Source: WGMK01 sp044359155 (GTDB lineage: Bacteria; Hydrogenedentota; Hydrogenedentia; Hydrogenedentales; JAEUWI01). From it: a stretch of DNA of 9,295 nt. Made by a program: the position numbers and the translations under genes. Below are positions 6,569 through 9,295 of the stretch, in pieces (the stretch's first letter is position 1; each line of letters begins with the position of its first letter). Under the pieces are notes generated by a model that saw nothing but the letters and a program-made list of their open reading frames with translations, made no database searches and was not told the DNA's origin. The stretch is taken from contig JBIKMR010000167.1 in assembly GCA_044359155.1 (NCBI GenBank), forward strand, positions 1 to 9,295, written 5' to 3'.

Positions 6569-7756
6569 TTAACGAGGCAGGTGCGCCATCGAATCCCGCT
6601 TGCGCCAATACCGCTGCACATACCACGGGCGCTCATCGCTTCTCGCAGTAGGTACCTCCGCCAGCCAGGCCTCCAGCAACGCGTCATGTCGCGCAAAGGC
6701 TTCTGCCGATTGCGGTGGGGTTGCCAGCCATTCTTTCTCGATAGCCTCGCACTGGACGCGTATCTTCCCCATCGCAGTCTGTGGCTGACGCAACACCTTG
6801 CGGCAGAGGCGCTCGTGCTTCCACCACAATGAATGCCTATCAGCGTGGTCGGTAGGTGGCGTTCCCAGATCAACGGACACATCCACCTGCACGGGTTTGA
6901 ACAGGCTCAGACTGGGTATCGCCGTTCCAGTCGCCCAATGTTGCACGCCGTCTGCGGACAGCTCGGCCACCCACGACCCCGTGGTCTGCGCCGAGGCCAG
7001 CAGCCCGCCCGCGTGCATACATGCCGCACCCATGCCGCCGTTGATGATTGAGTACGCAGGCGCATCGCGCCCTGCGCCGTAATCGCGCAAAAGCGCCATC
7101 ATGTCTGCCGCGCCCCGCGCGCACTGCGCCAGCGATTCGGTACGCGCGCGCCGCACGAGGCAAGCCGACACCCGCTCGTGCAGCTTGCTTGCGTAGCGTT
7201 CCCGAAAATCGGGAATACTCAACCCGTTCGATATCGAACGCGCGCCCTGCACCGGCTCGATGGCCCAGTGCTTACCCGCCGTTTCGAGCACATACGCGCC
7301 ACGCGGGTCCGCCACCAGAAAAGTGTTGTGATAGGTGAAGCCGCGATGTTCATGCCCGCAGCCGCCCCCCTGGCCGTGCGTTTCCAGCAGCCCGGTAATC
7401 ACCTCGCACGCCGCCTGCGCCGTGGCCGCGCGCTCAAGCGCCAGTCGCAGCATGTCCATGCCGGTGAGGCCGGTCTTGGCATAGGGCTGGTTGGTGAACA
7501 CCGCCTCGTTGCCAATCACCACGCCATGCTCGTTCGCCCCCATCTCCGCGCCCCACATCCAATAGGGGCGGCTCAACAACACCGCGTGCGACTCGCGCGC
7601 CTGCGGTATACGAATCCACGTGCAGTCCAGCTCCGCGCCCTGCGACCATACGCGGCGCGGCTGCCAGTCCAGCACCTGCGCCTCGTTCGGGTCGCGGTCG
7701 GAATTCTTGGCGAACAGCACCTTGCCGGGCAGCACATGGACTATCGTGTCACACAT
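6569..7756 (-). CDS. Secernin-like C69-family Ntn hydrolase / dipeptidase
   Basis: This 395-residue protein begins Met-Cys-Asp-Thr, so removal of Met would expose Cys2 as the N-terminal nucleophile expected for an Ntn hydrolase. Diagnostic secernin/C69 motifs follow: G-K-V-L-F-A-K-N-S-D-R-D-P-N-E-A-Q (11-27), W-G-A-E-M-G-A-N-E-H-G (68-78), I-G-N-E-A-V (81-86), I-S-N-G-L-S-I (175-181) and A-C-M-H-A-G (245-250). The length is slightly below animal secernins (about 410-425). There is no signal peptide, so it should be cytoplasmic, and the Cys start implies no removable leader. The likely activity is amide or peptide hydrolysis; the substrate cannot be read from sequence. Human secernin-3 has been reported to carry an N-terminal glyoxylyl modification rather than ordinary peptidase chemistry, so enzymatic activity should not be assumed. 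It starts 6 bases after the phosphatase stop and is probably co-transcribed with it. Confidence 0.88.
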   Translation of the reverse strand: MCDTIVHVLPGKVLFAKNSDRDPNEAQVLDWQPRRVWSQGAELDCTWIRIPQARESHAVLLSRPYWMWGAEMGANEHGVVIGNEAVFTNQPYAKTGLTGMDMLRLALERAATAQAACEVITGLLETHGQGGGCGHEHRGFTYHNTFLVADPRGAYVLETAGKHWAIEPVQGARSISNGLSIPDFRERYASKLHERVSACLVRRARTESLAQCARGAADMMALLRDYGAGRDAPAYSIINGGMGAACMHAGGLLASAQTTGSWVAELSADGVQHWATGTAIPSLSLFKPVQVDVSVDLGTPPTDHADRHSLWWKHERLCRKVLRQPQTAMGKIRVQCEAIEKEWLATPPQSAEAFARHDALLEAWLAEVPTARSDERPWYVQRYWRKRDSMAHLPR

Positions 7757-7762
7757 GGCGCG

Positions 7763-9169
7763 TCACTCGCCCGCCTTCAGCGCCGACCGGCCCCCCGCCG
7801 AAAAGCGTTCCATGTCGCGCGCTTCTTTGCTCTGCTTCTTCTTCGCCGTCGCCTTGCCATTCACCAGTTCATCCGCGCGGATCGTCAACGGCTCCCATGC
7901 AAAGAAGCCATACTGTGTCATCACGTTCATGGTCACCGTCGGCACCTCACCGCTGAAGTCGAAATCCATCAGGCCCGCGTTGCCCGCCTCGCAATACGCC
8001 GGGCGCAGTCGCATCATGGGGCCGCGCGTCAGGTTCCCCGATGCGGGCGCCTGTGCCAGCGGCGAGCTCACCAGTTCGTAAAAGTCATACCCGCCCTCGT
8101 CCGACCACGGGATCGCGTTCAGCTCACCCACGTGCGTATCACCCGACATCAACAGCACCCCGCCCACCTCCTCGTCGCGGATGTAATTGAGCAGCTCCGT
8201 GCGCTCGTGCAAGTACGACTCCCACGAATCCGCGCCCGGCCCCTTGCCGCCATTGAATCCGCTGCCCGATATCAGCACTTTGAACACCGCGCCCGATTCC
8301 TTCAGCCCCTGCTTTAACCACGCCAACTGCGCCGCGCCCAGGTGCGTCTTGCCGGGTATATCCGGCGCTTCGTTCGGGTCGCGGTAATAGCGCCCGTCCA
8401 GAAAGAAGAAGTCCACCGGGCCATAGCTGTACTTGCAGAACACGCCCGGCGTGTCCGGCAGGCCAAAGGCCGGGTTCGCCCAATACTGCTTGAACACCTT
8501 CAGCGCGCCCTCCTTCACCGGGCTCGTGCGATCGCTGTTGTTGATCCCGAAGTCATGGTCGTCCCACGTCGCAAGGTGCGGCACCGTGCGCAACAAAGGC
8601 TGCAACCCCACCACCTCGCGCTGCCGCCGATATTCCTCCGCAAGGATGTCCGGGTCCAAGGCGTCGCCGTAGATGTTGTCGCCTATCCAGAAAAACAGGT
8701 CCGGCTCCAAGTCTTCCACCGCCTGCCAGATCGGCTGCACCGGGTCCTCGCGCCAGCGCGAGCAACTGCCAAACGACACCCGCACCCGCCCCGAAAACCT
8801 TTCCTCCGGCGCAGTCTGCGCGCTGAAGGGAGGAAAGTTGCCGAAGCCATCCGCAATGCCCTCGTGCACATAAACGCGGTAGTGGTAGCGCGTGGCAGGC
8901 TTCAGCCCCGACATCCGCAACACCACGCAGTAATCGTTGTCCTTGCTCGCGGTGACCCGCTCAGTGCGCAGCGGCTCCGCCAGCGTTGGGTCTTCGCCAT
9001 ACTCCAGCCAACATTCAAAAGGACCGCTCGCCCGGATCCACACCGGAATTTCCGTAGGCGTCACCGCCCCCACCATCGGCCCCTGCATCGCGCGCGGATA
9101 CCCCACCGGCCCGGCAGCCGCGCCAAAGGCGGCGAGCGTAAGGGCGATAGCAAGAACGTACTTCATCAT
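7763..9169 (-). CDS. Secreted PhoD-like alkaline phosphatase / phosphodiesterase
   Basis: This 468-residue phosphoesterase has a signal peptide at about 1-19 (K-Y-V-L-A-I-A-L-T-L-A-A-F-G-A-A-A), cut near Ala19. Residues about 25-120 resemble the fibronectin-like N-terminal PhoD domain, with L-K-P-A-T-R-Y-H-Y-R-V-Y (89-100). The metallophosphatase core follows: F-G-S-C-S (133-137), W-I-G-D-N-I-Y-G-D (161-169), T-W-D-D-H-D-F-G-I-N-N (201-211) and S-G-D-T-H-V-G-E (342-349). These hold the Asp, Tyr, Asn and His ligands known for PhoD enzymes, which use Fe and Ca. It should release phosphate from phosphomonoesters or diesters outside the cytoplasm. Residues after about 438 form a Lys/Arg-rich tail. 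The first of two tandem ATG codons is chosen: AGGAG (9182-9178) lies 8 bases upstream. No twin-arginine motif is evident, unlike classical Bacillus PhoD, so Sec export is inferred. Exact substrate unknown. Confidence 0.92.
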   Translation of the reverse strand: MMKYVLAIALTLAAFGAAAGPVGYPRAMQGPMVGAVTPTEIPVWIRASGPFECWLEYGEDPTLAEPLRTERVTASKDNDYCVVLRMSGLKPATRYHYRVYVHEGIADGFGNFPPFSAQTAPEERFSGRVRVSFGSCSRWREDPVQPIWQAVEDLEPDLFFWIGDNIYGDALDPDILAEEYRRQREVVGLQPLLRTVPHLATWDDHDFGINNSDRTSPVKEGALKVFKQYWANPAFGLPDTPGVFCKYSYGPVDFFFLDGRYYRDPNEAPDIPGKTHLGAAQLAWLKQGLKESGAVFKVLISGSGFNGGKGPGADSWESYLHERTELLNYIRDEEVGGVLLMSGDTHVGELNAIPWSDEGGYDFYELVSSPLAQAPASGNLTRGPMMRLRPAYCEAGNAGLMDFDFSGEVPTVTMNVMTQYGFFAWEPLTIRADELVNGKATAKKKQSKEARDMERFSAGGRSALKAGE

Positions 9170-9197
9170 TGTGGGTTCTCCTCTTCAATTCCCCGCA

Positions 9198-9227
9198 AGT
9201 CACCACATCCTGCGACACGCCGTGACT
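9198..9227. promoter_or_regulatory. Candidate operator dyad upstream of the phosphatase gene
   Basis: AGTCAC (9198-9203) and GTGACT (9222-9227) are perfect inverted 6-mers separated by 18 bases, 29-58 bases upstream of the phosphatase start codon. This is a plausible repressor or activator site, but 6-bp arms can arise by chance. No Pho-box-like direct repeat and no convincing -35/-10 pair was found. Confidence 0.2.
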
Positions 9228-9242
9228 ACTCCGCAACAAACA

Positions 9243-9276
9243 AAAAGCCCCGGCCTGAACCCAGGCCGGGGCTTTT
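9243..9276 (-). terminator. Strong intrinsic terminator, possibly bidirectional
   Basis: AAAAGCCCCGGCCTG (9243-9257) and CAGGCCGGGGCTTTT (9262-9276) form a perfect 15-bp stem with an AACC loop. Read on the minus strand the stem ends in TTTTT then GTTTG, a good T-tract; on the plus strand it ends in TTTT then G. No plus-strand gene ends here, so it most likely terminates a minus-strand gene entering from the right. That would insulate the phosphatase unit and implies the latter has its own promoter between 9170 and 9242. Confidence 0.88.
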
Positions 9277-9295
9277 GAAAACGATGCTGACGCTG

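Noticed and set aside
6341..6832. 163-residue plus-strand frame after the XRE-cyclase gene
   Set aside because: No ribosome binding site, it begins in a palindromic repeat region, runs antisense into the C69-like gene, and has no recognisable domain.
7178..8317. 379-residue plus-strand frame opposite the C69-like and phosphatase genes
   Set aside because: Arg/His/Ala-rich shadow of two genes that have clear catalytic motifs on the other strand.
1..9295. CRISPR arrays, insertion sequences, integrases or phage genes
   Set aside because: No regularly spaced repeats, transposase or integrase motifs, or target-site duplications were seen. The window looks like ordinary chromosomal gene content.

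Overview
The window is GC-rich (roughly 60-65% by eye), densely coded DNA from a diderm bacterium: an inner-membrane RND pump, its periplasmic adaptor and two exported proteins imply an inner membrane and a periplasm. No rRNA, tRNA or lineage-specific marker is present, so the phylum is not determined. The mix of a secernin-like peptidase, a PhoD-type phosphatase and an XRE-cyclase fusion would fit a PVC-like or Hydrogenedentota-like environmental genome, but that is only an impression.

Layout. (1) Bases 1-771, minus strand: 5' part of a gene for an exported protein with an Ig-like domain and a long Glu/Ala/Pro-rich tail, cut by the window edge. (2) Bases 772-1030: divergent intergenic region with candidate promoters for both sides and a cluster of competing stem-loops in the leader of the minus-strand gene. 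(3) Bases 1031-6337, plus strand: a tight three-gene cluster of RND periplasmic adaptor, RND transporter, and an XRE-type DNA-binding domain fused to a class III nucleotide cyclase domain. (4) Bases 6338-6568: convergent intergenic region with no convincing gene but several palindromes, one resembling a dispersed CCCTCACCCTAACCC-type repeat. (5) Bases 9169-6569, minus strand: a two-gene unit, a secreted PhoD-like phosphatase followed 6 bases later by a secernin/C69-like Ntn hydrolase. (6) Bases 9243-9276: a strong intrinsic terminator that probably ends a gene entering from the right.

How the genes may work together. The adaptor and transporter should form the inner-membrane and periplasmic parts of a proton-driven efflux pump. 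No outer-membrane channel gene is present, so one must come from elsewhere. The third gene is the most interesting object: its cyclase domain keeps the adenine-recognition Lys and Asp but lacks one metal-binding Asp and the transition-state Arg. It may therefore be a nucleotide-sensing transcription factor rather than an enzyme, placed where it could autoregulate the pump. The phosphatase and C69-like genes are probably co-transcribed, but no shared pathway is evident.
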